This document shows positions 8,108-16,004 of a stretch of DNA of 64,000 nt, piece by piece (position 1 is the stretch's first letter; each line of letters starts with the position of its first letter). The notes under the pieces are model-generated. The model searched no databases and was not told the origin of the DNA. It saw only the letters and a list, made by a program, of their open reading frames with translations. Position numbers and translations under genes: made by a program. Origin of the DNA: an uncultured Oscillospiraceae bacterium (GTDB lineage: Bacteria > Bacillota > Clostridia > Oscillospirales > Oscillospiraceae); contig CAJUKH010000038.1 in assembly GCA_910587345.1 (NCBI GenBank), positions 166,284-230,283 on the forward strand, written 5' to 3'.

Positions 8108-8147
8108 AAAAAAGCCCCCCTTCAAGGATAAGCCTATGAAGGGGGGC
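8108..8147 (-). terminator. hairpin with T-run that also contains the flippase ribosome site
   Basis: Minus strand GCCCCCCTTCA, loop, TGAAGGGGGGC, then TTTTTT, immediately followed by the GTG start of the flippase. It looks like the terminator of the 8164-8751 gene, and its 3' arm carries the Shine-Dalgarno sequence of the next gene. Confidence 0.6.
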
Positions 8148-8163
8148 ACGTCCGCTATTCGAT

Positions 8164-8751
8164 TCATTTTTCCGGGGCATACCCGGTGACCGAGATGCCG
8201 CTTTCCCATACCAGCGCGTCATCGGGCAAGGAGCGCAGCTTCCACAACCCCCAGCAGTCGGTGACTGCTTTGGACAGGTTGAACCACTGAATGAAGTAGA
8301 TGGGCCAAAACCATACAAAGCCGCCGGAAAGGTTGAGCAGGACCAGAACCGCCCCCAGAATGGCCACCGGGGCCAGAGCAATGGCGGCAAAGGCCCTTTT
8401 GGAGAGAAAGACCGGGCTTGCGCTGTTCATATAGACGCCGGGAAGGGTGTTGTCATAGTGCTGGGGCCGCCGTCCGGTGACCAGCCGCACGCAAAGCCCC
8501 CGGATGACCTCGTGAAGCACGGCGTAGATGAGAAACCCGAAAATCAGGATGACCCATGTGACATAGAAGGTGACCCGGTGGGTAAACAGCAGCAGAGCTT
8601 GCCCCTGCCAGATGGCCTGGGCAACACCGAAGAGGACCAGCGCGATCAGCAGGGAAACGCCCCATACCGCCAACGCCTGCTTCCTGTTTTTGCGAGGGTC
8701 AATGACAAACCGCTTTTCGTACCCCCGGGGCAGCCGCTCCTGATTTTCCAT
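8164..8751 (-). CDS. DUF3267-like membrane protein with a degenerate zincin motif
   Basis: 195 residues with about four membrane helices. Helix 2 ends in AVLHEVIRGL, the place where DUF3267 putative membrane zinc peptidases carry HExxH; here the second histidine is an arginine, so zinc-dependent proteolysis is doubtful. The start is ATG 8751 after AGAGGGA; a TTG 21 bases upstream is less likely. The function is unknown. It precedes the flippase gene, separated by a hairpin that may limit read-through. Confidence 0.55.
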   Translation of the reverse strand: MENQERLPRGYEKRFVIDPRKNRKQALAVWGVSLLIALVLFGVAQAIWQGQALLLFTHRVTFYVTWVILIFGFLIYAVLHEVIRGLCVRLVTGRRPQHYDNTLPGVYMNSASPVFLSKRAFAAIALAPVAILGAVLVLLNLSGGFVWFWPIYFIQWFNLSKAVTDCWGLWKLRSLPDDALVWESGISVTGYAPEK

Positions 8752-8838
8752 GGCTGGTCCCTCTCTTTCCAATGATAAGGCTATCTTATCACAGAAGAGC
8801 CGGCTTTGACAAGAAAAACCGGCAGGATAAACGGGCGG

Positions 8839-9840
8839 TCAGTGGCTGGCGGCATACTCCTCGGCGGCCTTACGGACCCAGTTGAACCGGTCGTCGTTGA
8901 TATCCATGGGCACGGTGCAGTCGGCTCCCACCATGACCCCCACCTGACCGCACTCGTCCAGAATGTCCCAGGTGGCCTTTTTGACCTCCTCCCGGGTGCC
9001 GGTGTAGATGACGGTATCCTGGGCAAAGCCGCCGAAGACCGGCTTGCCCCCAAAGAGCTTCCGCCCTTCGCTGAGGGAGACCCCCTCGGCGTAGACGGCG
9101 ATGTTGTAGGCCGCGGCGGGGTGGTTTTTGAACAGCTCCAGATTGTTCCCCCGGCCATGGTAGCCGCAGATGTGAAGCAGATTGATGGGGCTGAGGCCGT
9201 TGGCGTGCTCCATCACCCGAATCTCCACCGGAGCCATGTATTTGGTAAAGAGGTCATCGGGGATATAGTGGTTTTGGTTGTTGACGCTGAAGTAGATGCC
9301 GTCCACCCCGCACTCCTTGATGAGCATTTCGTTGAGATCCATAATGGCCTTGGCCAGAATATCCAGCGCCGCCATCACCGACTCCGGGTCCTCCTGCAAA
9401 AACCGGGGCAGCCGGGGGTCGGGCTGGTCCCCGGGGTCCAGACTGGTTTTCAGCACCATCAAAGGGGAAAAGCCGGTGGCATAGATAAAGGCCTCGTTGC
9501 CGGCGTAGATGGCCATGGACCGCTCGGTCAATTCCCGGGTCTTCCGGCCATAGGGGGAGTCCGGGGTGGGGGGCTGGATGTTTCTGAGGTCGGCGGCGGT
9601 CTTCACAAAGGAGGTGTCCAGAGGCATGATCATCAGGGAATCATTCATGATCTTGATCACATCAGGGTCAAAGCGTTCCAGGGCCGTCCGGTGGCCCTCG
9701 ATGTTCCGCCGGAAGATATCCTCATCCACCAGCCCCTTTCCCCACTCGTCGGAGGCGGTAAAATGGTGGAAGAAGGCCACGGGCACCCTGTCCACCGGCT
9801 TGTTGGACAGGAAGTTCATGAACCGCTCACGCTTTGTCAT
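8839..9840 (-). CDS. uroporphyrinogen decarboxylase family protein (UroD/MtaA/CmuA-like)
   Basis: 333 residues with the UroD-family TIM-barrel pattern (start TKRERFMNFLSNKPVDRVPV; GGKPVFGGFAQDTVIYTGT near residue 270). In anaerobes this family mostly contains corrinoid-dependent methyltransferases and related enzymes rather than heme-pathway decarboxylases, and no other heme gene lies nearby. No corrinoid protein is adjacent, so the methyl donor cannot be named. ATG 9840 follows AAGGAGTGATTTCC. It has its own promoter (9884-9911), divergent from the DUF554 gene. Confidence 0.8.
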   Translation of the reverse strand: MTKRERFMNFLSNKPVDRVPVAFFHHFTASDEWGKGLVDEDIFRRNIEGHRTALERFDPDVIKIMNDSLMIMPLDTSFVKTAADLRNIQPPTPDSPYGRKTRELTERSMAIYAGNEAFIYATGFSPLMVLKTSLDPGDQPDPRLPRFLQEDPESVMAALDILAKAIMDLNEMLIKECGVDGIYFSVNNQNHYIPDDLFTKYMAPVEIRVMEHANGLSPINLLHICGYHGRGNNLELFKNHPAAAYNIAVYAEGVSLSEGRKLFGGKPVFGGFAQDTVIYTGTREEVKKATWDILDECGQVGVMVGADCTVPMDINDDRFNWVRKAAEEYAASH

Positions 9841-9883
9841 GGAAATCACTCCTTCAAGAATATTGGGCAGAACTTACAATAGC

Positions 9884-9911
9884 AGTATAACATATAAAAA
9901 GTTTTTGTCCA
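9884..9911 (-). promoter_or_regulatory. promoter for the UroD-family gene
   Basis: Minus strand TGGACA (9911-9906), 16-base spacer, TATACT (9889-9884). Confidence 0.6.
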
Positions 9912-9945
9912 TTCAAACAATGGAGGCTGGCAAACGGGATGTTCA

Positions 9946-9974
9946 TTGACAGAACCCGCCCAAAAAGATACAAT
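9946..9974 (+). promoter_or_regulatory. promoter for the DUF554 gene
   Basis: TTGACA (9946-9951), 17-base spacer, TACAAT (9969-9974), 36 bases before the ATG. Confidence 0.75.
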
Positions 9975-10009
9975 AAGACAGAGAAATGAGAGAAAAAGGA
10001 AGTGTCACT

Positions 10010-10729
10010 ATGTTTGCCGTCTTTGTGAATATGGCTCTGGTGCTGGTGGGCAGCGCCGTGGGCCTTCTTCTGAAAAACCGCTTTTCCGAGCGCATGGGTC
10101 AGGCGGTGATGAAGGGGCTGGGCCTTTGCACCGTGGGCATCGGAATGTCCAGCCTGCTGGGAGGGAAGGACACCCTCTGCACCATCATCTGCGTGGCTCT
10201 GGGCACCATCCTCGGGGAGTGGCTCAATATCGAAAAAGGGATGGACGATTTAGGGGAGCTGCTGCGGAAAACACTCATCCGGGGCGAGGGCAACAGCCGC
10301 TTTGTGGAGGGCTTTGTCAACGCCACCGTCCTCTACTGCGTGGGGGCCATGTCCATCAACGGGGCCATCGCCGCCGGCATCAATGCCGACTACTCCATCC
10401 TCATCTCCAAAAGCGTCATGGATATGGTCAGCTCCATCACCTTCGCCGCCGCCATGGGCATCGGGGTCCCCTTTGCCGTCATCCCCATCCTTCTCTATGA
10501 GGGGGGGCTGACCCTTTTGGCCGGGGTGGTGGGTCCCTACCTCTCGGCGGCGGTCATCACCGAGATGAGCGCCGTGGGCGGGGCCATCATCGTGGGCATC
10601 GGCCTGAACCTGCTGGGGGCCTCCAAAGAGGGCATCCGGGTGAGCAATATGCTCCCCGCCATCTTCCTTCCCATCGCCTATGTACCTCTGGCAAACTGGG
10701 TGGCCACAGTGGCCGCAGGTCTTTTTTAA
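10010..10729 (+). CDS. DUF554 family membrane protein
   Basis: 239-residue membrane protein with about seven helices. Glycine-rich segments such as GSAVGLLLKNRF and GTILGEWLNIEKGMDDLG are typical of DUF554, a widespread family of unknown transport function. ATG 10010 is preceded by AAAAAGGAAG. The gene stands alone between its own promoter and a terminator. No partner genes suggest a substrate. Confidence 0.8.
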   Translation: MFAVFVNMALVLVGSAVGLLLKNRFSERMGQAVMKGLGLCTVGIGMSSLLGGKDTLCTIICVALGTILGEWLNIEKGMDDLGELLRKTLIRGEGNSRFVEGFVNATVLYCVGAMSINGAIAAGINADYSILISKSVMDMVSSITFAAAMGIGVPFAVIPILLYEGGLTLLAGVVGPYLSAAVITEMSAVGGAIIVGIGLNLLGASKEGIRVSNMLPAIFLPIAYVPLANWVATVAAGLF

Positions 10730-10738
10730 GACCCAAAC

Positions 10739-10770
10739 CGCCTTCCCAAACGGGGAGGCGTTTTTTTTTT
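10739..10770 (+). terminator. terminator after the DUF554 gene
   Basis: CGCCTTCCC, AAA, CGGGGAGGCG hairpin followed by ten T residues. Confidence 0.85.
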
Positions 10771-10780
10771 CAAAAACCCC

Positions 10781-10811
10781 TTGACATTGCCGTTACGGCA
10801 GGGGGTATGCT
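10781..10811 (+). promoter_or_regulatory. MerR-type promoter with 19-bp spacer and operator palindrome
   Basis: TTGACA (10781-10786), a 19-base spacer and TATGCT (10806-10811). The over-long spacer holds the palindrome TGCCGT-T-ACGGCA (10788-10800), as expected for a MerR-family activator that untwists DNA. It lies directly before the regulator gene, so autoregulation is likely. Confidence 0.8.
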
Positions 10812-10833
10812 ATGGGAGAAGGAGGGAGCGCCC

Positions 10834-11613
10834 ATGGAATACACGGTACAGGCCCTGGCAAAGCTGGCGGGGGTATCCCCCCGCACTCTGCGCTGGTACG
10901 ACCACATCGGCCTTCTTGCCCCGGGACGCCGGGGGGAGAACGGCTACCGGCTCTATGGCCCAAAAGAGGTGGACCGACTGCAGCAGGTCCTCTTCTACCG
11001 GGCTCTGGGGGTGGAGCTGGGGGAGATCAAGGCCCTTCTGGACGACCCTGCCTTCGACGAGACCGCAGCCCTGCAAAGCCACTTGTTGGCCCTGCAAGGC
11101 GAGCAAAAGCGGCTGGCGGCCCTCATCCACACGGTGGAGGCCACCCTGGCCGCCAAAGAGAGGAGAACACCCATGAAAGACGAACAGAAATTTGAGGGCC
11201 TGAAGGCCCAACTGGTGGCGGAAAACGAAAAGACCCACGGTAAAGAGGCCCGCACCCGCTACGGCGACGCCCCGGTGGACGCCGCTAACGCCCGCCTGCT
11301 GAACATGAGCGGGGAAGTCCACACCCAATGGAAAGCCATGGAGGAGGAGATATTGACCCGTCTGGCCGCCGCAGTGGCGGCAGGGGAGGACCCCGCCGGG
11401 CCGGAGGGGGAGGCCGTCGCCGCCCTCCACGCCCAATGGCTTGCCTTCGTGGGGGACTACACCCCCGAAATGCGGGCCGGTTTGGCCCGGCTCTACACCG
11501 CCGATGAGCGGTTTTCCGCCTACTACGACAAAGCCGCCCCCGGCGCCGCCGCCTTCCTCACCGCCGCCATTCTGGCCCAAACCGAAAAAGGGGAAGAAAC
11601 ATCAAAACCATGA
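10834..11613 (+). CDS. MerR-family regulator with C-terminal TipAS antibiotic-recognition domain
   Basis: 259 residues. Residues 1-70 are a MerR winged helix-turn-helix (VQALAKLAGVSPRTLRWYDHIGLL), residues about 75-105 the dimerisation coiled coil, and residues about 115-255 a TipAS domain, the helical fold that captures thiopeptides and similar ligands in TipA and Mta proteins. I chose ATG 10834 because an earlier ATG lies inside the -10 box and could not be in the transcript. The TipAS part lacks an obvious cysteine for covalent trapping. The probable targets are its own promoter and the zinc ribbon gene just downstream. Confidence 0.9.
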   Translation: MEYTVQALAKLAGVSPRTLRWYDHIGLLAPGRRGENGYRLYGPKEVDRLQQVLFYRALGVELGEIKALLDDPAFDETAALQSHLLALQGEQKRLAALIHTVEATLAAKERRTPMKDEQKFEGLKAQLVAENEKTHGKEARTRYGDAPVDAANARLLNMSGEVHTQWKAMEEEILTRLAAAVAAGEDPAGPEGEAVAALHAQWLAFVGDYTPEMRAGLARLYTADERFSAYYDKAAPGAAAFLTAAILAQTEKGEETSKP

Positions 11614-11693
11614 CACACCATGTCAAGGTTTGTGGGGTATCCTTATGACAGAGGCGGCAAACAGCCCGCCCACCACATAAGGAGGTCCTTTTT

Positions 11694-11966
11694 ATGAAAG
11701 AGAGACTGTTTTGTCAAAGCTGCGGTATGCCCCTGGACAGGGCCGAAGACATGGGTACCGAGGCCGGCGGCGCCCCCAGCGGGGAGTACTGCCGCTACTG
11801 CTATCAGGCCGGAGCCTTTACCGCCCCGGAGGCCACGCTGGAGGATATGATCGCCCTCAACCTGAAATTCAATGAGGAGAACGGCCGCCCCATGGGCACC
11901 CGGGCGGAGGCGGAGCAGATGATGCGAAGCTGGTATCCCACCCTCAAGCGGTGGCGCCAGGGGTAA
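11694..11966 (+). CDS. small zinc ribbon protein
   Basis: 90 residues. CQSCGMPL near the N-terminus and CRYCY about 25 residues later give a four-cysteine zinc ribbon of the Zn_ribbon_2 type; the rest is helical. It starts at ATG 11694 after AAGGAGGTCC, 80 bases behind the TipA-like regulator, and probably belongs to its transcript. Function unknown; such proteins are often next to MerR or GNAT genes. Confidence 0.75.
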   Translation: MKERLFCQSCGMPLDRAEDMGTEAGGAPSGEYCRYCYQAGAFTAPEATLEDMIALNLKFNEENGRPMGTRAEAEQMMRSWYPTLKRWRQG

Positions 11967-11986
11967 AACATCCCCCAAAAAAGGAA

Positions 11987-12020
11987 AAAGAGACTGCGGA
12001 ATCCCTCCGCAGTCTCTTTA
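11987..12020. terminator. bidirectional terminator between convergent genes
   Basis: AAAGAGACTGCGGA and TCCGCAGTCTCTTTA form a hairpin between the zinc ribbon gene and the GNAT gene; T-rich flanks on both strands. It overlaps the GNAT stop codon. Confidence 0.8.
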
Positions 12021-12479
12021 TTTTGCCTTCATCACCAGAAATTCCGCCGGCCCCGTAGGGGTCACCCGGGTGACCCGCCCCGCCGGACGAAACCCCGCCT
12101 TCTCATAGCATCGGATGGCCCGGGCATTCCAGATACGCACCACCAGCCGCAGGGGCAGGCTGGGCCATTTCTCCCTTGCCATGGCCATGGCCTTGCGGGT
12201 GACGACAGGGCCGTAGCCTCTGCCGCAGTAGTCAGGGGCCAGAGCAATGCCGAAGTAGACCGCACCCTCCATCCGGGCCAGATTGATATACCCCATCAAA
12301 GTATCTCCGTCATAAAAACAGGTGTACCGTCCCCGGTGGTCAGGGTCCAGCAGGGGAGAACCCTTGGCCCGCTTTTCCTCATAGGGGCTTTCGTCATAGA
12401 CGGCGTATTCCCCATCGTATTGCCAGCGGGACAGCTCCCGGACGGCGGCGTCGGTCATGGGGGCGGCGGTAAGGCCCAT
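12018..12479 (-). CDS. GNAT family N-acetyltransferase
   Basis: 153 residues with the acetyl-CoA loop region APDYCGRGYGPVVTRKA, matching GNAT motif A (RGYG). ATG 12479 follows AAAGGAGG; the frame stays open further upstream, but that part lacks a start with an RBS. Substrate unknown; the acyl acceptor cannot be read from sequence. Confidence 0.85.
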   Translation of the reverse strand: MGLTAAPMTDAAVRELSRWQYDGEYAVYDESPYEEKRAKGSPLLDPDHRGRYTCFYDGDTLMGYINLARMEGAVYFGIALAPDYCGRGYGPVVTRKAMAMAREKWPSLPLRLVVRIWNARAIRCYEKAGFRPAGRVTRVTPTGPAEFLVMKAK

Positions 12480-12585
12480 GGCAGACCCCTCCTTTGGTAA
12501 GATGAGGGCATTATACCCCCGCCGGAGCGGCTCTGTCAAGAAATGGGTAATATGACTAAAAATCAGAAAACGAGAACGGGATTTC

Positions 12586-12614
12586 TTGACAAAAATAATG
12601 AAATGAACTATGAT
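12586..12614 (+). promoter_or_regulatory. promoter for the PLP enzyme gene
   Basis: TTGACA (12586-12591), 17-base spacer, TATGAT (12609-12614). Confidence 0.8.
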
Positions 12615-12660
12615 GGATTTGGAAGATCCACCCAATAACTTTAGAAAGAGGTGCTCCGAC

Positions 12661-13692
12661 ATGAAGGTAGAAGAGCGGAAAAAACTCCATCTGGGCGAAT
12701 ATCCCACCCCCCTGGAGTACATGGGCAACCTGACGAAGAAGTACGGCAAGGGCAAGCTGTATATCAAGCGGGATGACATCGCCGGCCCCGCCTTCGGCGG
12801 CAACAAGACCCGAAAGCTGGAGTACATCATGCAGGAGGCCGTGGAGGAGGGCTACACCGCCATGCTCACCGTGGGCGGACCTCAGACCAACCACGGCAAG
12901 ACCACCGTGGCCGCAGCGGTCAAGCTGGGGCTGAAGCCCATTTTGGTGCTGGGGGGCAAGGCCCCCGACTACCTGTCGGGCAACCTGACCCTGGACGCCA
13001 TGATGGGGGCCGACATCGTCTTTGCCGGGGACGATATGCCCGGGGCGGTGAAGGCCACCATAGAGCGGTACGAGAAGCAGGGGGACAAGGTCTATAACCT
13101 CCCCGCCGGCGGCACCGCCATGACCGGCGTGGCGGGCTATATCATGGCCGTGCCCGAGATCATGAAGCAGCTGGAAGAGCAGAACATCCACCCCAAATAT
13201 CTGGTCTGCGCCCTTGGCTCCATGGGCACCTACGGCGGACTGAATCTGGGCGTGAAGTATTTTAACGCCCCCTTTAAGGTCGTGGGCGTCCCCGTCTCCC
13301 CTCCGCCGGCGGACAAGGCGGAGCAGGTGGCCAAATTCATGAACGAGGTCAGCGACTTCTACGGCATGGGCATCCATACCGAAGCCGCCGACCTTCTCAT
13401 CAACAACGGCCCCGCCGACGCCCCTTACTCCGGCGAGGAGTACAACAAGCCCGACCCCATCACCCGGAAGTATATGTTTGAGATCGCCCGGGCCGAGGGC
13501 ATCATTCTGGACCCCACCTACACCGGCAAGGCCTTCCGTGGCTTTTTGGACATGGTGGAAAAGGGGATCATCGACGGCGACGTCATCTTCCTCCACACCG
13601 GCGGCGCCACCGCCGTCTGGACCAAAGAGCATCTGGACGATATGCAGCAGGAACTCTTCGACAACTGCCAGATCAGCGAGTTCGGTAAGTAA
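12661..13692 (+). CDS. PLP-dependent D-cysteine desulfhydrase / ACC deaminase family enzyme
   Basis: 343-residue fold-type II PLP enzyme. The Schiff-base lysine is Lys49 in GGNKTRKLE; the glycine-rich phosphate site is near residue 180 (ALGSMGTYGG). D-cysteine desulfhydrases of this family cleave D-cysteine to pyruvate, H2S and ammonia. The usual QSNH motif after the lysine is QTNH here, followed by GKTT rather than RQTA, so a different D-amino acid or related substrate is possible. ATG 12661 follows GAAAGAGGTG. It is a single-gene unit with its own promoter. Confidence 0.8.
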   Translation: MKVEERKKLHLGEYPTPLEYMGNLTKKYGKGKLYIKRDDIAGPAFGGNKTRKLEYIMQEAVEEGYTAMLTVGGPQTNHGKTTVAAAVKLGLKPILVLGGKAPDYLSGNLTLDAMMGADIVFAGDDMPGAVKATIERYEKQGDKVYNLPAGGTAMTGVAGYIMAVPEIMKQLEEQNIHPKYLVCALGSMGTYGGLNLGVKYFNAPFKVVGVPVSPPPADKAEQVAKFMNEVSDFYGMGIHTEAADLLINNGPADAPYSGEEYNKPDPITRKYMFEIARAEGIILDPTYTGKAFRGFLDMVEKGIIDGDVIFLHTGGATAVWTKEHLDDMQQELFDNCQISEFGK

Positions 13693-13822
13693 AAGTCAGC
13701 GGCATACGAGGACAGCGAGGGATGGCTTCGGGCAGATGGGGCATCCCCCCGTCCAAAGCATTGATAAGGCTATAGGTGTAACGCTAAAGCTTCGAACAGA
13801 ATTTTAGGGAGGTAAGTATTCT

Positions 13823-14466
13823 ATGAAAAATGGTTAGCTTATTTCTTGTTGTCAGCATGATCATATCAGTTCCGGTATGTGCGCTGGAACCTGTGGAGGA
13901 AAAAACTATTACCCCCACTACTCCAAATTGGGTACTTGGTTTCCGATGACGGGGTTGTATATGAAATTGAGGGGAAATTGGTAAACGCTCCCTGTGCCGT
14001 TATGTCCAACGAAAGCAATGAGGGTATCTCACAGACATATATGTATGATTTGTCTTCGCTTTCTCATCGAGCGGGCGGTAGCAACACTGTCCACGATACC
14101 GACAAGATGCTTGTCTCTACGGTTTATCTCACTATCAATTACAACTATTATACGGATAGCGTCAAGGGGGATATGTATCTTTTAACGTCGGTTTCGGGAT
14201 ATTGGGTCGTAGATGACCCTCAGGTTTTCACCCCCAGCGCATCTTTGTATTACGGCTGTTCTGATCCTGGCATTACCCAATCAACGTATGCATTTCCAAT
14301 TTCTGTAAATAACCATTTTAGTGTGGATACTGATTTTACAACTTATGTTCGGCAGGAATATGGTGTAATGGGTGCTAATTTAACCGTCAATTATCAGATG
14401 GGTTCCTCCAGAAAATGGTCTTTTTCGCTCCCCAATACGCTCTTCAATAATATAGGTCATCTCTAA
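13823..14466 (+). pseudogene. secreted protein gene disrupted by frameshifts
   Basis: After GGGAGGT the ATG at 13823 reads MKNG and stops. A different frame opened at 13830 gives a clear signal peptide (MVSLFLVVSMIISVPVCA) and then stops near 13957. The body of the protein continues in a third frame from about 13915 to 14466, rich in Ser/Thr/Tyr and beta-type sequence. Removing one A from the A5 run at 13826-13830 and shifting once near 13900-13950 would restore one reading frame of about 210 residues. No domain recognised. The DNA is AT-richer than its surroundings. Decay or phase variation are both possible; a sequencing error is not excluded. Confidence 0.6.
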
Positions 14467-14490
14467 TTTCTTAAAAATGAGGTTTTCGTG

Positions 14491-14919
14491 ATGAAGAAAC
14501 GCCCCATGTTCCTTTGGTATATCATCTGTGCCGTGATCCTGGCGGCGGCGCTCCTTTTTGGCCTGTATTACCGTCTGGTCCTTCGGAAAGTGATTGCTTT
14601 CACATATGCCTATCCCCCGATGGCCCGTATTTATATCTACCTGGGGAATCCTGCACTTCGGTTTGCCTTGGCCGGCCTGGTGGGCGGCTTTGCAGCTGAC
14701 CGAATCCATCTCCCCAGATGGCTGGCCTGGCTTTTGCCGCTGTGCCTTATCTTCACTCTGGCGTATATTCTCGCCGTTGCCGCTGTCATAGCAGATGCGG
14801 CTCCACAGAACATTACTATGTTGGTCAATGACTTGGCCATGCCATATTGCAATTGGGTTTTCCTACCACTGGGCTTTCTTGCTGGCCTGGGCTACGGAGG
14901 ACACAAGAGACAGAGGTGA
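14491..14919 (+). CDS. hypothetical membrane protein
   Basis: 142 residues with four predicted membrane helices (about 9-29, 53-68, 78-100 and 118-137) and a basic C-terminus (GGHKRQR). No family recognised. The start is ATG 14491 with weak TGAGGT upstream; an in-frame GTG at 14488 is equally possible. The stop codon overlaps the first base of the inverted repeat element that starts at 14919, so the repeat abuts this gene exactly. Confidence 0.6.
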   Translation: MKKRPMFLWYIICAVILAAALLFGLYYRLVLRKVIAFTYAYPPMARIYIYLGNPALRFALAGLVGGFAADRIHLPRWLAWLLPLCLIFTLAYILAVAAVIADAAPQNITMLVNDLAMPYCNWVFLPLGFLAGLGYGGHKRQR

Positions 14920-15051
14920 AGACAAGGGGAAGAGAAGGGACGGTTCGTTTGTCTTTAGAAATGTTACACTTACTTGTGGTGGGGTAGAAAGTCAAGACAA
15001 AAGAACCGTCCCCCTGTCTTCCGCAAGACAAAAGAACCGTCCCCCTGTCTT
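14919..15051. repeat. repeat element 1: one inverted and two direct 27-bp units
   Basis: Direct units AAGACAAAAGAACCGTCCCC-CTGTCTT lie at 14994-15020 and 15025-15051. An inverted, longer copy (AAGACAAGGGGAAGAGAAGG-GACGGTTCGTTTGTCTT) lies at 14919-14955. Each unit starts AAGACA and ends TGTCTT. The layout resembles a short non-autonomous element with inverted ends around 38 bases of unrelated sequence. No target-site duplication is evident. Confidence 0.85.
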
Positions 15052-15386
15052 CCGAAATTACTTTTGTCGGACATTCTAAAGGTGGGGCTGAAGCAACACT
15101 GAATGCTGTTTATACAAATAAAAATGCTATTATATTTAACCCTGCGAATGCAAATTTCTTTTTAGCGCCGATTGGAAAATTCACCCAAAATATAACAGCA
15201 TACGCAATTGAAAATGAAGTTCTAACTGGTACATTGGGAACGATGCCTTCACCAGTAGAGTATGTTTATTTGCCAGAGCCTAATCCGGTAAACAACTGGA
15301 ATCCAATTGAACATATGCAAAAGGATTTTGATAATCACAGTATAAAAGCGGTTATTTCTGCTTTAAGGTTGATGGGGTATGATTAA
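15052..15386 (+). pseudogene. headless C-terminal fragment of a lipase-like/polymorphic-toxin-type protein
   Basis: An open frame with no start codon of its own begins right after repeat unit 15025-15051 and reads SEITFVGHSKGGAEATLNAV and on to the stop at 15386, about 110 residues. A beta strand followed by GHSKGG is the nucleophile elbow (GxSxG) of alpha/beta-hydrolases, as in Mbeg1-like proteins and lipase-type toxin tips. The following gene starts on the base after the stop, the spacing typical of toxin and immunity genes. The N-terminal part is missing and was probably lost when the repeat element arrived or by recombination. Confidence 0.65.
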
Positions 15387-16004
15387 ATGATTTTTCAAAA
15401 AGCACCAAAGAGAAGAGGGGGAAATTTTTCAATAGCTTCTTATGTTCCTTTTATCATTATTTTCTTGATGATATTTGTTTTTCCTTGGGTGTATCTTGCT
15501 GTTGGAACATGGTTTCTATCCCCAAACCCTGATAAGCCAGAAATAAGGAAAGCTGAATTTCCTTTTAGGCTTGAGTATCAAATCAATGAAGGTGAACCGT
15601 TGGTTATTGAAGATACTTTAATATGTAGATATGCCGGTATTTCTGCTGGTACAAATCAAAAGCATAGGAAATGGAGTTATAAGTATGGCAGTGGCAATGA
15701 CGAAATTATTCTTTTTGTTGACGAGGGTATAGCTAAAGTTTACAACGAAGATGGTGAATTATTTGAAGATGGGGACTACAAAATTGAAATCAATCTTTAT
15801 CCTGGGTTACCCAGCTATTATATGGGGGATGGAGAAAATTTTAACTACCCCTATATATTTTGCAATGTGAAAAATGAAAAGGGCGATGGTTTTAGAGAAA
15901 GTGTTTCTGGTTCCGCCATCTTTGATTCTCCTTTGCTTGCTAAGTATGGAATAAAAATTATCAGTTGGGAAATTGCCGACCCGATTGAAAACACTTTTAC
16001 TTGA
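15387..16004 (+). CDS. membrane-anchored hypothetical protein, putative immunity protein
   Basis: 205 residues: a short basic cytoplasmic end (PKRRGGN), one strong membrane helix (about residues 20-46), then an extracytoplasmic beta-rich domain. No known family recognised. ATG 15387 directly follows the TAA of the lipase-like fragment, so it was translationally coupled to it. An immunity role against an envelope-acting lipase-type toxin is inferred from that position and from its membrane anchoring. Codon use is AT-rich compared with the flanking chromosome. The stop abuts the inverted copy of repeat element 2. Confidence 0.6.
   Translation: MIFQKAPKRRGGNFSIASYVPFIIIFLMIFVFPWVYLAVGTWFLSPNPDKPEIRKAEFPFRLEYQINEGEPLVIEDTLICRYAGISAGTNQKHRKWSYKYGSGNDEIILFVDEGIAKVYNEDGELFEDGDYKIEINLYPGLPSYYMGDGENFNYPYIFCNVKNEKGDGFRESVSGSAIFDSPLLAKYGIKIISWEIADPIENTFT

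Noticed and set aside
12480..12830. N-terminal extension of the GNAT gene up to 12830
   Set aside because: The extra part overlaps the promoter and start of the divergent PLP enzyme gene, has no ribosome site, and the start at 12479 has AAAGGAGG.
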